Assembly: GCF_001427105.1 (NCBI RefSeq)
Contig: NZ_LMGI01000002.1
Location: 1,342,650-1,406,649 of the forward strand
Reading direction: 5' to 3'
DNA length: 64,000 nt
Source: Sphingopyxis sp. Root154
Lineage (GTDB): Bacteria > Pseudomonadota > Alphaproteobacteria > Sphingomonadales > Sphingomonadaceae
Position numbers and translations under genes: made by a program. Of the stretch, positions 36,443-44,596 are shown piece after piece; position 1 is the first letter of the stretch, and each line of letters begins with the position of its first letter. The notes below the pieces were generated by a model, which saw only the letters and a program-made list of their open reading frames with translations, was not told the DNA's origin and ran no database searches.

Positions 36443-37105
36443 ATGGCGACGAAGTTTAGCGAAATCACTGCGGCAGAGATGCGCGCTGCCATGATCGACA
36501 GCCAGCTGAGGACCAACGATGTCATCGACCCCGCCGTGATCGGAGCGATGGCCGCGGCACCGCGCGAGGCCCATGTGCCCGCCGCGCTCGCCGGCGTCGC
36601 CTATATGGACCGCCCGATCGCGCTGGGCCACGGCCGCGCATTGAACGCGCCGCTGGTCACCGGCCGGATGCTGGTCGCGGCGGCGATCCGCCCCGGCCAG
36701 CGCGTGCTGCTGGTTGGCAGCGCGACGGGCTATACCGCCGGACTGCTCGCGCTGCTCGGCGCCGAAGTGCATGCCGTCGAGGAACAGGCCGAATTGATGG
36801 CGGCGGCGCAGGGCGCGGTCACCAAGGACAATATCCGCTGGACCCGGGGACCGCTGGCCGCCGGCGCGCCCGATGCGGCGCCGTTCGACCGCATCATCAT
36901 CGAGGGCGCGATCGAAACGCTGCCCGACACGCTGGTCGCGCAGCTCGCCGACGGCGGCCGGTTGATCGCGGCGCGCCGCGAAGGCGCGGTGACGCGGCTG
37001 GTCGAGGGCGTGAAGGCCGGCGGCGCGGTTGCGCTGCGCAGCTTCGCCGACATGGACGTCGCGCCGCTGCCAGGCTTTGCGGCGCCGGTCGCTTTTCAGT
37101 TTTAA
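36443..37105 (+). CDS. protein-L-isoaspartate methyltransferase-like protein
   Basis: A 220-residue SAM-dependent methyltransferase fold of the PCMT family: AAEMRAAMIDSQLRTNDVID at the start, VLLVGSATGYTAGLLALLGA is the SAM-binding motif I, and FDRIIIEGAIETLP is motif post-I. True PCMTs carry GTGSGYQ in motif I and this has GSATGYT, so the activity may differ. The gene sits 36 bases before a TolC-type channel gene, as in related genomes, and is probably co-transcribed with it. Confidence 0.85.
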   Translation: MATKFSEITAAEMRAAMIDSQLRTNDVIDPAVIGAMAAAPREAHVPAALAGVAYMDRPIALGHGRALNAPLVTGRMLVAAAIRPGQRVLLVGSATGYTAGLLALLGAEVHAVEEQAELMAAAQGAVTKDNIRWTRGPLAAGAPDAAPFDRIIIEGAIETLPDTLVAQLADGGRLIAARREGAVTRLVEGVKAGGAVALRSFADMDVAPLPGFAAPVAFQF

Positions 37106-37141
37106 GGCCACTTCCTTCCTTGTTTCGGGGCTGACATCTTT

Positions 37142-38635
37142 ATGAACGATAATAATAAGAAACAGCCCCTTCGCCGGTCCAGCTGGCTCACCGGCCTCGC
37201 GATCGGCGCGCTGATGCTGCCCGCGGCGGCGCAGGCCGAAACGCTGCAGGGTGCGCTGGCCAAGGCCTATGAAAACAACCCGACACTGACCGGCGCGCGC
37301 GCGGGGCAGCGCGCGAATGACGAGAATGTCCCGATCCAGAAGAGCTTCGGTCTTCCTGAGGTCAACACCCGCGCCGATTACGAAGAAAATATCATCGTCC
37401 CGGGCAACAGCTTCAACTCGCCGATGCGGTCGGTCACGGGGTCGGGCCAATTGTCGGTGCCGATCTATCAGGGCGGCGCAGTCCGCAACGCCGTGCGCGC
37501 CGCCAAATTTCGCGTCGAAGCCGGGCAGGCCGACCTTCGCGCGACCGAAGCGAGCATTTTCTCGCAAACGGTCGGCGCCTATATGGACGTCATCCGCGAC
37601 CAGGCGATCGTCCAGCTAAACCAGAAGAACGTCTCAGTTCTGCGCACCAACCTGCAGGCGACGAGCGACCGCTTCGAGATCGGGGACCTGACGCGCACCG
37701 ACGTCGCCCAGTCGGAGGCGCGGCTTGCGCTCGCCGAAGGCGATTTGCGCAACGCCGAAGCCAATCTGATTGGCAGCCGCGAATCCTATATCCGCCTTGT
37801 CGGCGACGCCCCGACCGACCTTCAGGCGCCCCCGACGCTGCCGAACCTGCCCGCGAGCGCCGAGGAAGCGGTGGCGATCGCGCTGAACAGCAATCCCGAC
37901 ATCGAATCGGCGAATCAGCTGGTCAACGCCTCGAAAGCCGATATCGGCGCCGCCAAGGCCTCGCGCGCGCCGAAACTGTCCGCGACGCTCAGCGGCAACT
38001 ACAATAATTACCTCGGCTCGCTGAACAGCGGCGTCATCGGTGTTGGCGTGACACAGGAAACCTCCGCCGCGGCGGCGGGCGTGTCGGTGACGCTGCCGAT
38101 CTTCACCGGCGGCCGCCGCTCGGCGCAGGTGCGACAGGCGCAGTCGCGCGGCAGCCAGGCTATCGAACAATATGTTGAAACCGAACGCGGCGTGATCGCG
38201 CAAACGCGCGGCGCCTATGCCGCGTGGCAGGCGAACGAACGGATCATCGCCGCGACGCAGCAAGCGGTGAGCGCCAACGCGCTCTCGCTCGAGGGTGTAC
38301 GCGCTGAAAACAGCGTCGGCACACGGTCGATCCTCGACATTTTGAACGCCGAACAGGAATATCTGAACACGCAGGTCCAGCTCGTGTCGGCGCAGCGCAA
38401 CAGCTATGTCGCCGCCTTCTCGGTCCTCGCCGCGATGGGCAAGGCCGAAGCGCGCGACCTCGGCATCGGGGGCGGCGCGCTCTACGATCCCGAAGTCAAT
38501 TACAGGCGCGTGCGCGGCGAGATCTGGGATTGGGCCGACGATCCGGCGCCGCAGCAGGTCGCGACCGACACGCGCGCCGTCCCGGCAGCGACAGCCAGCG
38601 TTCCCGTGGGTCCGCCCTCGCTGACGCCACAATAA
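37142..38635 (+). CDS. TolC-family outer membrane protein
   Basis: A 497-residue channel-forming outer membrane protein with a Sec signal peptide (about 1-31, LTGLAIGALMLPAAAQA). TLQGALAKAYENNPTLTGARA starts the first TolC repeat and EEAVAIALNSNPDIESANQ the second; RAENSVGTRSILDILNAEQE is a strongly TolC-like segment. No lipobox, unlike the NodT-type OMF at 28 kb. It is the general exit duct for type I secretion and efflux. It follows the methyltransferase-like gene by 36 bases. Confidence 0.92.
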   Translation: MNDNNKKQPLRRSSWLTGLAIGALMLPAAAQAETLQGALAKAYENNPTLTGARAGQRANDENVPIQKSFGLPEVNTRADYEENIIVPGNSFNSPMRSVTGSGQLSVPIYQGGAVRNAVRAAKFRVEAGQADLRATEASIFSQTVGAYMDVIRDQAIVQLNQKNVSVLRTNLQATSDRFEIGDLTRTDVAQSEARLALAEGDLRNAEANLIGSRESYIRLVGDAPTDLQAPPTLPNLPASAEEAVAIALNSNPDIESANQLVNASKADIGAAKASRAPKLSATLSGNYNNYLGSLNSGVIGVGVTQETSAAAAGVSVTLPIFTGGRRSAQVRQAQSRGSQAIEQYVETERGVIAQTRGAYAAWQANERIIAATQQAVSANALSLEGVRAENSVGTRSILDILNAEQEYLNTQVQLVSAQRNSYVAAFSVLAAMGKAEARDLGIGGGALYDPEVNYRRVRGEIWDWADDPAPQQVATDTRAVPAATASVPVGPPSLTPQ

Positions 38636-38673
38636 AGCTTGGCAAGACGCGCCCCCAATCGGTAAGAAGACGG

Positions 38674-38688
38674 TTAACCATCCGGTAA
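38674..38688 (+). promoter_or_regulatory. CtrA-like box upstream of popZ
   Basis: TTAA-N7-GTAA at 38674-38688 matches the CtrA consensus TTAA-N7-TTAA at seven of eight positions, and the left half reads TTAACCAT, the preferred half site. It ends 25 bases before the popZ ATG. CtrA is the cell-cycle master regulator of alphaproteobacteria. Confidence 0.5.
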
Positions 38689-38713
38689 TCGCGATGGTTT
38701 AGGGGGCTTGGTT

Positions 38714-39133
38714 ATGGGCGATATGTCGCGGGAACCTTCGATGGAAGATATCTTGTCGTCGATTCGGCGCGTGATCGCTCGTGACGAGGCGCCGGGTTCG
38801 GCACGCGAGATCCGCGTCCCCGAAGCCGACGATATTCTCGACCTTCAGGATGAAGAAGACCGGGCCGATGTTGCGCCCGCGGCCGGGGAGCTCGTTTCCG
38901 AAGCCAGCGCCGATGCCGCGCGCCAGTCGCTCGAAGCGCTGACCGCTGCGGTGGCGCCTGCGGTCGCCGCTGCAACCGTTGCAGCCCCGGCGGTCGCCGG
39001 CCGCACGATGGAGGATGTCGTCCTCGACGCGCTGCGCCCGATGCTCAAGGACTGGCTCGACGCCAACCTGCCCGCGCTGGTCGAGGCGATGGTCGCTAAG
39101 GAAATCAGCCGCATTACCGGCAAGCGGCTCTAA
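38714..39133 (+). CDS. popZ: PopZ-family polar organising protein
   Basis: A 139-residue DUF2497/PopZ protein. The N-terminal helix MSREPSMEDILSSIRRVIA is the client-binding signature; an acidic, Ala/Pro-rich disordered middle follows; the C-terminal helices (VLDALRPMLKDWLDANLPAL and MVAKEISRI) are the oligomerisation module. In Caulobacter PopZ forms a polymer at the cell pole that anchors the chromosome via ParB; this one is shorter than Caulobacter's 177 residues. I start at ATG 38714, with GGGGG eight bases upstream, not the TTG before it. It abuts nudC tail to tail with no base between. Confidence 0.88.
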   Translation: MGDMSREPSMEDILSSIRRVIARDEAPGSAREIRVPEADDILDLQDEEDRADVAPAAGELVSEASADAARQSLEALTAAVAPAVAAATVAAPAVAGRTMEDVVLDALRPMLKDWLDANLPALVEAMVAKEISRITGKRL

Positions 39134-40003
39134 CTAGCCAGCCCAATCTTCCAGCAAGTAACGCGCGATCGCCAACGGCGGCGGCGCCATGAAGGGCGCG
39201 CCCATGTCGCCCGCGAGCGCGGCGCGCACCTCTGCCCTGTCGACCCACATCGCCGCCTCGATCTCGGTCGTGTCGAGCGTCAGCGCCGGATCCTTCGCGA
39301 TCGCGCGGCACCCGATCATCAGCGATGAGGGGAAAGGCCAGGGCTGGCTTGCGACATAGGTGACGTCCGAAACGCGGATGCCCGCTTCCTCGAACAATTC
39401 GCGCGCGACCGCTTCCTCGAGCGATTCGCCGGGCTCGACAAACCCCGCGAGCGCCGAGAAGAATCCGGGCGGAAACCCGCCCTGCCGCCCGACGAGTACG
39501 CGCCCCTCGCATTCGGCGAGCATGATCACGACGGGGTCGACGCGCGGGAAATGCTCGGCGTTGCAGCTTCCACAGCGCCGCCCCCACCCGCCGCGAAACA
39601 GGTCGGTCGGCGATCCGCACACCGCGCAGAAACTGTGCCGGGCGTGCCAGTCGAGCAAGCTGCGCGCACCGCCGTAAAGCGCCGCCTCTTCGCCCGACAG
39701 CAAGGGCAGCAGCCGCATCACGGTGCGCGACCGCGCATCGATGCGCGCGCCCGCGGCGGCCTCGCGGACGAAATGCGGGATCCCCGCGTCGTCGATCCCG
39801 AGCAGCATCAGCGCCCGCTCGTCGGCGGGGTCGAGCGGCTCCCACAAGAGACCGCCGCCGCCGCCCGGAACGAAGTCGATGCCGTCGAGCACGAGACAGC
39901 GCGCCCGCGGATCCGCTGCCGCCACGGCGAACGCCGCCTCGTTGGTGCGAAGCTGATCGGCGCGGTCGAGCCACGCCCCGGTGAAACCGAGCGGCAAAGG
40001 CAT
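39134..40003 (-). CDS. nudC: NAD(+) diphosphatase (NADH pyrophosphatase)
   Basis: A 289-residue Nudix hydrolase that splits NAD(H) and, in the family, removes NAD caps from RNA. The zinc ribbon has CAVCGS and CGSCNAEHF; the Nudix box is G(x5)E(x7)RELFEEAGI; SQPWPFPSS after it is the NADH-specific motif. The start ATG overlaps the TGA of the serine-hydrolase gene by one base. Third gene of the mutY operon on this strand. Confidence 0.95.
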   Translation of the reverse strand: MPLPLGFTGAWLDRADQLRTNEAAFAVAAADPRARCLVLDGIDFVPGGGGGLLWEPLDPADERALMLLGIDDAGIPHFVREAAAGARIDARSRTVMRLLPLLSGEEAALYGGARSLLDWHARHSFCAVCGSPTDLFRGGWGRRCGSCNAEHFPRVDPVVIMLAECEGRVLVGRQGGFPPGFFSALAGFVEPGESLEEAVARELFEEAGIRVSDVTYVASQPWPFPSSLMIGCRAIAKDPALTLDTTEIEAAMWVDRAEVRAALAGDMGAPFMAPPPLAIARYLLEDWAG

Positions 40004-41289
40004 CAGCGGGTCACATCCTTGAAGAAAGTCTCGCCGAACTTGCCCTGGAACGACACCGCGTCGGGCGGCATGATCTGCGTATAGCCGCCGACGCGATAGC
40101 CGAGCCCCCGGTGGACGAAACCGATCGTCCCGGCCGCCCCCGCCCAGCCGAAAATCCCCTCGCCCCCCGGCGAGGTCGGCAGCGACACGCGGCCGCCCGC
40201 GCCAAAGCCCTGCCCGTCGATGAAGCTCCCCTTGCGGTCGACGCTTTCGGCGATGAGGTTCGACATCGCGAGCCGCGCGGTCTCGCGCTTCATTACGCGT
40301 TTCCCGCCCGTTTCGCCCTCACCCAGCAGCATCGCGAGGAAGCGGTCGTAATCGCGTGCGCTCGACACGAGCCCGCCGCCGCCGAACGGATAGGGCGGCG
40401 GGTCGAGATAGATCGAACTCGCCGCGGGATCGAAGGGGATCAGCGCGCCGCCGAAGGGCGCATAATTGCTGGTGAAGCGCCCCACATCCTTCGCGGCCAC
40501 CATGAAACCCGTGCTCGCCATACCGAGCGGATCGAACAATCGCGCTTTCAGAAAGGCGTCGAACGGCTGGCCCGATACGACCTCGATCAGCCGCCCCATC
40601 AGGTCGAGGCTGATCGAATAGCTCCATTTCGTCCCCGGTTCATAGACGAGCGGCAGCGCCGCGAGCCGGTCGGCCATGACGGCAAGGCTCGGCGCGGGGG
40701 TCACCGGCGCGAAGCCCGGGATCGGCAGACGGCTCGCCTGCCCGCCGGTGATGCCATTGTCGTCATAGGCCTTTTTGATCGGCCCCTTCTGGATGATATT
40801 ATAGCCGAGCCCCGCGGTGTGCGTGAGCAGCTGACGCACCGTGATCGGGCCTTTTGCCGGGCGTACATCGGTGATCGATCCATCCGGCGTGTTCTGCACC
40901 TTCATATTCGCAAAGGCGGGCAGGAAATCGGCGATCGGCTGGTCGAGCGTCATCTTGCCGTCCTCGATCAGCAGCATCGCGGCGATGCCGGTAACGGGCT
41001 TGGTCATCGAATAGAGGCGCCACAAAGTATCAGGACCGACGGGCGTAGACGAATCGTTCGATTGCACCCCCGCGCCGAAAAAGACCGCGGCGTCCTGCCC
41101 CTTGCCGATCGCGGCAAGCGTACCCGCAAGTTCGCGGCGGTCGACAAAGCCTCTGATGAACGCGTTAGTCGCAGGATAGAGCGCGGCGCCGTCGACCTTC
41201 CACGCCAGCGCGGCGCGCGGCAGCAGCACCCCCGCACCCGCCAGCGCCATTCCACCCATCAGCGCGCGGCGCGACACCATCATGTTCAT
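40003..41289 (-). CDS. serine hydrolase, class C beta-lactamase/esterase family
   Basis: A 428-residue protein with a twin-arginine-like signal (SRRALMGGMALAGAG, cleavage after RAALA). The nucleophile motif SxxK is Ser94-Met-Thr-Lys97 (RLYSMTKPV); Tyr224 in KWSYSISLDLMGRL stands where family members have the YxN tyrosine, but here it reads YSI. Such proteins hydrolyse esters or peptidoglycan peptides rather than beta-lactams. It overlaps the mutY stop by four bases and nudC by one. Confidence 0.9.
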   Translation of the reverse strand: MNMMVSRRALMGGMALAGAGVLLPRAALAWKVDGAALYPATNAFIRGFVDRRELAGTLAAIGKGQDAAVFFGAGVQSNDSSTPVGPDTLWRLYSMTKPVTGIAAMLLIEDGKMTLDQPIADFLPAFANMKVQNTPDGSITDVRPAKGPITVRQLLTHTAGLGYNIIQKGPIKKAYDDNGITGGQASRLPIPGFAPVTPAPSLAVMADRLAALPLVYEPGTKWSYSISLDLMGRLIEVVSGQPFDAFLKARLFDPLGMASTGFMVAAKDVGRFTSNYAPFGGALIPFDPAASSIYLDPPPYPFGGGGLVSSARDYDRFLAMLLGEGETGGKRVMKRETARLAMSNLIAESVDRKGSFIDGQGFGAGGRVSLPTSPGGEGIFGWAGAAGTIGFVHRGLGYRVGGYTQIMPPDAVSFQGKFGETFFKDVTR

Positions 41290-42329
41290 GCGTCTCTCTC
41301 CAGCATCTTGTCGGTCAGCTTGCGATAGAGCGTTGGCAGCCCCGCCGCGTCAAGGTCCGCGATCGGCCACCATCCGCCTTCCGTTGCGGCATCCCGGGCT
41401 TCCGGGGGACCTTCGGGGGGTGCCTCGCGCCGCACCAATGTCAGCGTGAGGTCGAAATGGGTGAAACCATGATCGACGCTGACGATTCCCGACTCGGACG
41501 ATCGCGCGTCGGTCCAGTCGCCGCCGGGCAGCGCGCGCATGCCGCCGAGCATGCCCTTGCCCGGCCGGCGGACGAGCCAGATCTGCGCATCGCGCTCGAT
41601 CCAGTGCGCCAGCCCATGCCGATGCGGCTTCGCCTTCTTCGGCGGCTTCACCGGCAGGCGCTCGATATCCGCCCGCCCGCGCGCGCGGCAGTCGGCCATC
41701 AGCGGGCAGATCGCGCATGCCGGGCCGCGCGGCGTGCAGATGGTCGCGCCAAGGTCCATCAGCGCCTGCGCAAAATCGCCCGGCCGTTCCGCCGGAACGA
41801 GCGGCGCGAGCGCGACGCGGATCTCGCGCTTCGCCATCGGCAGCGGGGTTTCGATCAGGCGGTGGCGCGCGATCACGCGCTCGATATTGGCGTCGATGAC
41901 CACCGCGGCGCGTCCGAAGGCGATCGCGGCGACCGACGCCGCGGTATAATCGCCGATCCCCGGCAGCGCGCGCAGCGCCGTCTCGCTGTCGGGAAATATC
42001 CCGCCATGGTCGCGAACGACCGCGCGCGCGCAGGCGAGCAGATTGCGCGCGCGGGCATAATAGCCAAGCCCCGCCCACGCCGCCATGACATCCGCATCGT
42101 CGGCCGCCGCCAGATCGGCGACTGTCGGCCAGCGCCCGGTAAAGCGCGCGAAATAGCGCGCGACCGCGGCGACGGTCGTCTGCTGCAACATGACCTCGGC
42201 CAGCCAGATACGATAGGGATCGGGTTGCTGATCGCTCCCCGGCGCGATGCGCCACGGCAGCACCCGCGCCGACCGGTCGTACCAGCCGAGCAGCCGCCCT
42301 GCGAAGTCGTCTTCGATGTCGTCGATCAT
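41286..42329 (-). CDS. mutY: A/G-specific adenine glycosylase
   Basis: A 347-residue DNA repair enzyme that removes adenine mispaired with 8-oxoguanine. LAEVMLQQTTVAAVARY holds the catalytic Glu; GIGDYTAASVAAIAF is the helix-hairpin-helix and VIDANIERVIAR the catalytic Asp region; the four [4Fe-4S] cysteines are in CTPRGPACAICPLMADC. A C-terminal Nudix-like 8-oxoG domain follows (HWIERDAQIWLVRRPGKG). I start at ATG 42329 (MIDDIEDDF); a GTG 21 bases upstream is possible. It is divergent from the DUF721 gene. Confidence 0.95.
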   Translation of the reverse strand: MIDDIEDDFAGRLLGWYDRSARVLPWRIAPGSDQQPDPYRIWLAEVMLQQTTVAAVARYFARFTGRWPTVADLAAADDADVMAAWAGLGYYARARNLLACARAVVRDHGGIFPDSETALRALPGIGDYTAASVAAIAFGRAAVVIDANIERVIARHRLIETPLPMAKREIRVALAPLVPAERPGDFAQALMDLGATICTPRGPACAICPLMADCRARGRADIERLPVKPPKKAKPHRHGLAHWIERDAQIWLVRRPGKGMLGGMRALPGGDWTDARSSESGIVSVDHGFTHFDLTLTLVRREAPPEGPPEARDAATEGGWWPIADLDAAGLPTLYRKLTDKMLERDA

Positions 42330-42364
42330 GCTGGAAGTCTGGACGCTCACCCCCCGCCTATGGC

Positions 42365-42949
42365 ATGGCACCCGGCATGACGAAAGACGTAGGCGAGGAC
42401 GCACCGGCCAAAAAGGCCAAGGCGAAAGGCAAGGCGAAAACCGCCAAGCCACCGGTGCGCGTCTATGAACGCCCGCGCGGCGGCGAAGCGCGCATGGTCT
42501 CCGACCTCGTTCCCGAAATCGGCCGCGCCGCCTTTCGCAAATTCGGCTTTGTCCAAAGCTCGGTCGTCAGCCGCTGGCGCGAGATCGTCGGCGACCGCCT
42601 CGCCGACGTCACCCAACCCGCGATGATCCGCTTTCCGGCGGGCCAGAAAGCCGGCGGCACGCTACACTTGACGATCAGCGGCGCGCACGCCCCGATGCTC
42701 CAGCATGTCGCGCCCGACATCATCGGCGCGGTCAACCGCTTCTTCGGCTACGCCGCCGTCGCCCAGGTCCGCATGACGCACGGCCAGGTCACCCCCGCCG
42801 CGCCCGTTCAGCAGCCGGCAATGCTGAAACCCGTACCCGCCGAACTGGGGGACAGCCTGCGCGACATCGGCGACCCGGAACTGCGCACCGTGCTCGAACG
42901 CATGGCGGCAGGACTGGCGACGCCGCCCAAGCTTCCCCGTATCAGCTAG
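42365..42949 (+). CDS. DUF721 (DciA-like) domain protein
   Basis: A 194-residue protein with a Lys/Ala-rich N-terminal tail (KKAKAKGKAKTAKPP) and a DUF721 domain: FVQSSVVSRWREIVGDRLAD then GGTLHLTISGAHAPMLQHVA. DciA proteins of this family help load the replicative helicase in bacteria lacking DnaC. Whether this short form does so is inference. The start is ATG 42365 or MTKDV twelve bases later. It is 35 bases from mutY and 15 bases from the first DsbA-like gene. Confidence 0.8.
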   Translation: MAPGMTKDVGEDAPAKKAKAKGKAKTAKPPVRVYERPRGGEARMVSDLVPEIGRAAFRKFGFVQSSVVSRWREIVGDRLADVTQPAMIRFPAGQKAGGTLHLTISGAHAPMLQHVAPDIIGAVNRFFGYAAVAQVRMTHGQVTPAAPVQQPAMLKPVPAELGDSLRDIGDPELRTVLERMAAGLATPPKLPRIS

Positions 42950-42964
42950 GAAAGACGGCCGACG

Positions 42965-43681
42965 ATGTCCGCTTTTGACGACCCGCTTCTCGATCGCCGT
43001 GCGGCGGTGCTGGCACTCTCGGGCGCCGCACTCGGCCTGATCGCCGCAACCCCCGCGAAACCAACGCTCTGGTCGCAGACCGTCACGACGACCCCAATCG
43101 GCGCCGTCCTCATCGGCAATCCCGCCGCGAAAGTGCGGGTCGTCGAATATTTCAGCTACACCTGCCACGTCTGCGCCGATTTCGCGAAGGCGAGCGCGCT
43201 GCCGCTGAAGACGGGCTATGTCGATCGCGGGCTCGTGCTCTTCGAATATCGCAACCTCGTGCGCGACCCCGTCGACATGACCGCGGCGCTGCTCGCGCGC
43301 TGCGGCGGGACAAAGGCGTTCGCCGGCAACCATCAGGCGATCTTCAACAATTTCCCCGCACTGATCGCCAGCATCCAGAAGGCGACCGAGGCGCAGAAGA
43401 AGAACTGGTTCGAAGGCACCACCGGCGAGCGCGCCCGAAAGATCGCCGCCGGCACGGGGCTCACCGCACTGATGCGCGCGCGCGGCTACACACAGGCGCA
43501 GATCGACGCCGCACTCGACAGCGAGGTGGCGCAGGCCGAACTCACCGGCATGACCAACATCGGCCTCAACGCCGACCGCGTCGAAGGCACGCCAAGCTTT
43601 TTCGTCAATGGCCGCAATGCCGGGGTCACCGCATGGCCCGCACTCAAATCGAAACTCGACCTTGCGATCAAGGCCGCTTAA
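42965..43681 (+). CDS. DsbA-like thioredoxin-fold protein with CHVC motif
   Basis: A 238-residue thioredoxin-fold protein. A signal or anchor helix at about 11-30 (RRAAVLALSGAALGLIAATP) precedes a DsbA-type domain with active site Cys67-His-Val-Cys70 (YTCHVCADFAK) and the cis-Pro loop GTPSFFVNGR. DsbA enzymes form disulfides in exported proteins; CHVC differs from the classic CPHC, and the His-Val pair should change redox potential. It is followed 37 bases later by a second paralogue, so they are probably one unit. Confidence 0.88.
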   Translation: MSAFDDPLLDRRAAVLALSGAALGLIAATPAKPTLWSQTVTTTPIGAVLIGNPAAKVRVVEYFSYTCHVCADFAKASALPLKTGYVDRGLVLFEYRNLVRDPVDMTAALLARCGGTKAFAGNHQAIFNNFPALIASIQKATEAQKKNWFEGTTGERARKIAAGTGLTALMRARGYTQAQIDAALDSEVAQAELTGMTNIGLNADRVEGTPSFFVNGRNAGVTAWPALKSKLDLAIKAA

Positions 43682-43718
43682 AAGCGCCGCATTCCCGTTC
43701 TGTGGAGAAAGTAAGAAT

Positions 43719-44459
43719 ATGACCGCATCGCTTCGTATCGCCCTTTTGTCTTCGCTCGGCGCGCTCGCCCTCGCCGGTTGCGGCGACGGCGCGACAGACC
43801 CCGCCAAGGAACAGTCCGTGGTCGCCAAGGTCGCGCCTCCGGCCGGCAAGACCTGGTCGCAGGTCGTGCGCGTCGACGGCGATGGCGTCGTAATGGGCAA
43901 TCCCGACGCGCCGATCAAACTCGAGGAATTTGGCGCCTTCACCTGCGGTCACTGTGCGCAGTTCGCCAAGGATTCGCACGAAGAGCTGAAGCGCGACTTC
44001 GTCGACACCGGCCGCGTCTCGTACAAGCTGACGCCGTTCATGCTCCACCCCGTCGACGCGATTGCGGGCGCGATCGTCAAATGCACCAGCCCCGATCGCT
44101 TCTTCCCGCTCGCCGACGCCACCTTCCTCGAGCATGAGGCGTTCATCGCGGGCGCGTCGAAGCCCCAGCCGGGGATCGAGGAAGCGATGAAGCTGCCCCC
44201 CGCGCAGCGCTTTACCGCGCTCGCTAAGGGCTGGGGCATCGATCAATTCTATCAGCAGCGCGGTGTCCCCGCCGCGACGATCCAGCAGTGTCTCGCCAAG
44301 GTCGAAAATGTCGAGGCCATCGAAAAGGGCACCAACGCCGGGGTCGAAAAATATCAGATCACCGGCACGCCGACCTTCATCATCAACGGTCAGGTTGTCG
44401 AGGGCGTCGCGGCCTGGGGCCTGCTCCGCGACCGCCTCCGTACGATGGGCGCACGCTGA
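43719..44459 (+). CDS. DsbA-like lipoprotein with CGHC motif
   Basis: A 246-residue thioredoxin-fold lipoprotein. The lipobox LAGC (Cys21) follows a signal peptide; the active site is Cys76-Gly-His-Cys79 (GAFTCGHCAQFAK) and the cis-Pro loop GTPTFIINGQ. CGHC is also the site of protein disulfide isomerases. The ATG at 43719 has GGAGAAAG upstream; a longer frame overlaps the previous gene without support. It likely works with the CHVC paralogue in oxidative folding in the periplasm. Confidence 0.9.
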   Translation: MTASLRIALLSSLGALALAGCGDGATDPAKEQSVVAKVAPPAGKTWSQVVRVDGDGVVMGNPDAPIKLEEFGAFTCGHCAQFAKDSHEELKRDFVDTGRVSYKLTPFMLHPVDAIAGAIVKCTSPDRFFPLADATFLEHEAFIAGASKPQPGIEEAMKLPPAQRFTALAKGWGIDQFYQQRGVPAATIQQCLAKVENVEAIEKGTNAGVEKYQITGTPTFIINGQVVEGVAAWGLLRDRLRTMGAR

Positions 44460-44470
44460 CCGAATTTGCC

Positions 44471-44499
44471 AAGGGGGCAGGGGTTAACCCTACCCCCTT
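44471..44499 (+). terminator. hairpin between the dsbA-like and smc genes
   Basis: AAGGGGGCAGGG at 44471-44482 pairs with CCCTACCCCCTT at 44488-44499 (one C-A mismatch) around a GTTAA loop, 12 bases after the dsbA-like stop. The right arm ends in TT only; probable terminator. Confidence 0.55.
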
Positions 44500-44596
44500 G
44501 CGACTCCCCCCGCCGCGCGGCATGACGGCTTCATGGGGGATATGTGACGACAAGGTTGCACCAGCTCCGATTCGATGAGCTGCACGGGAGCGTTCC

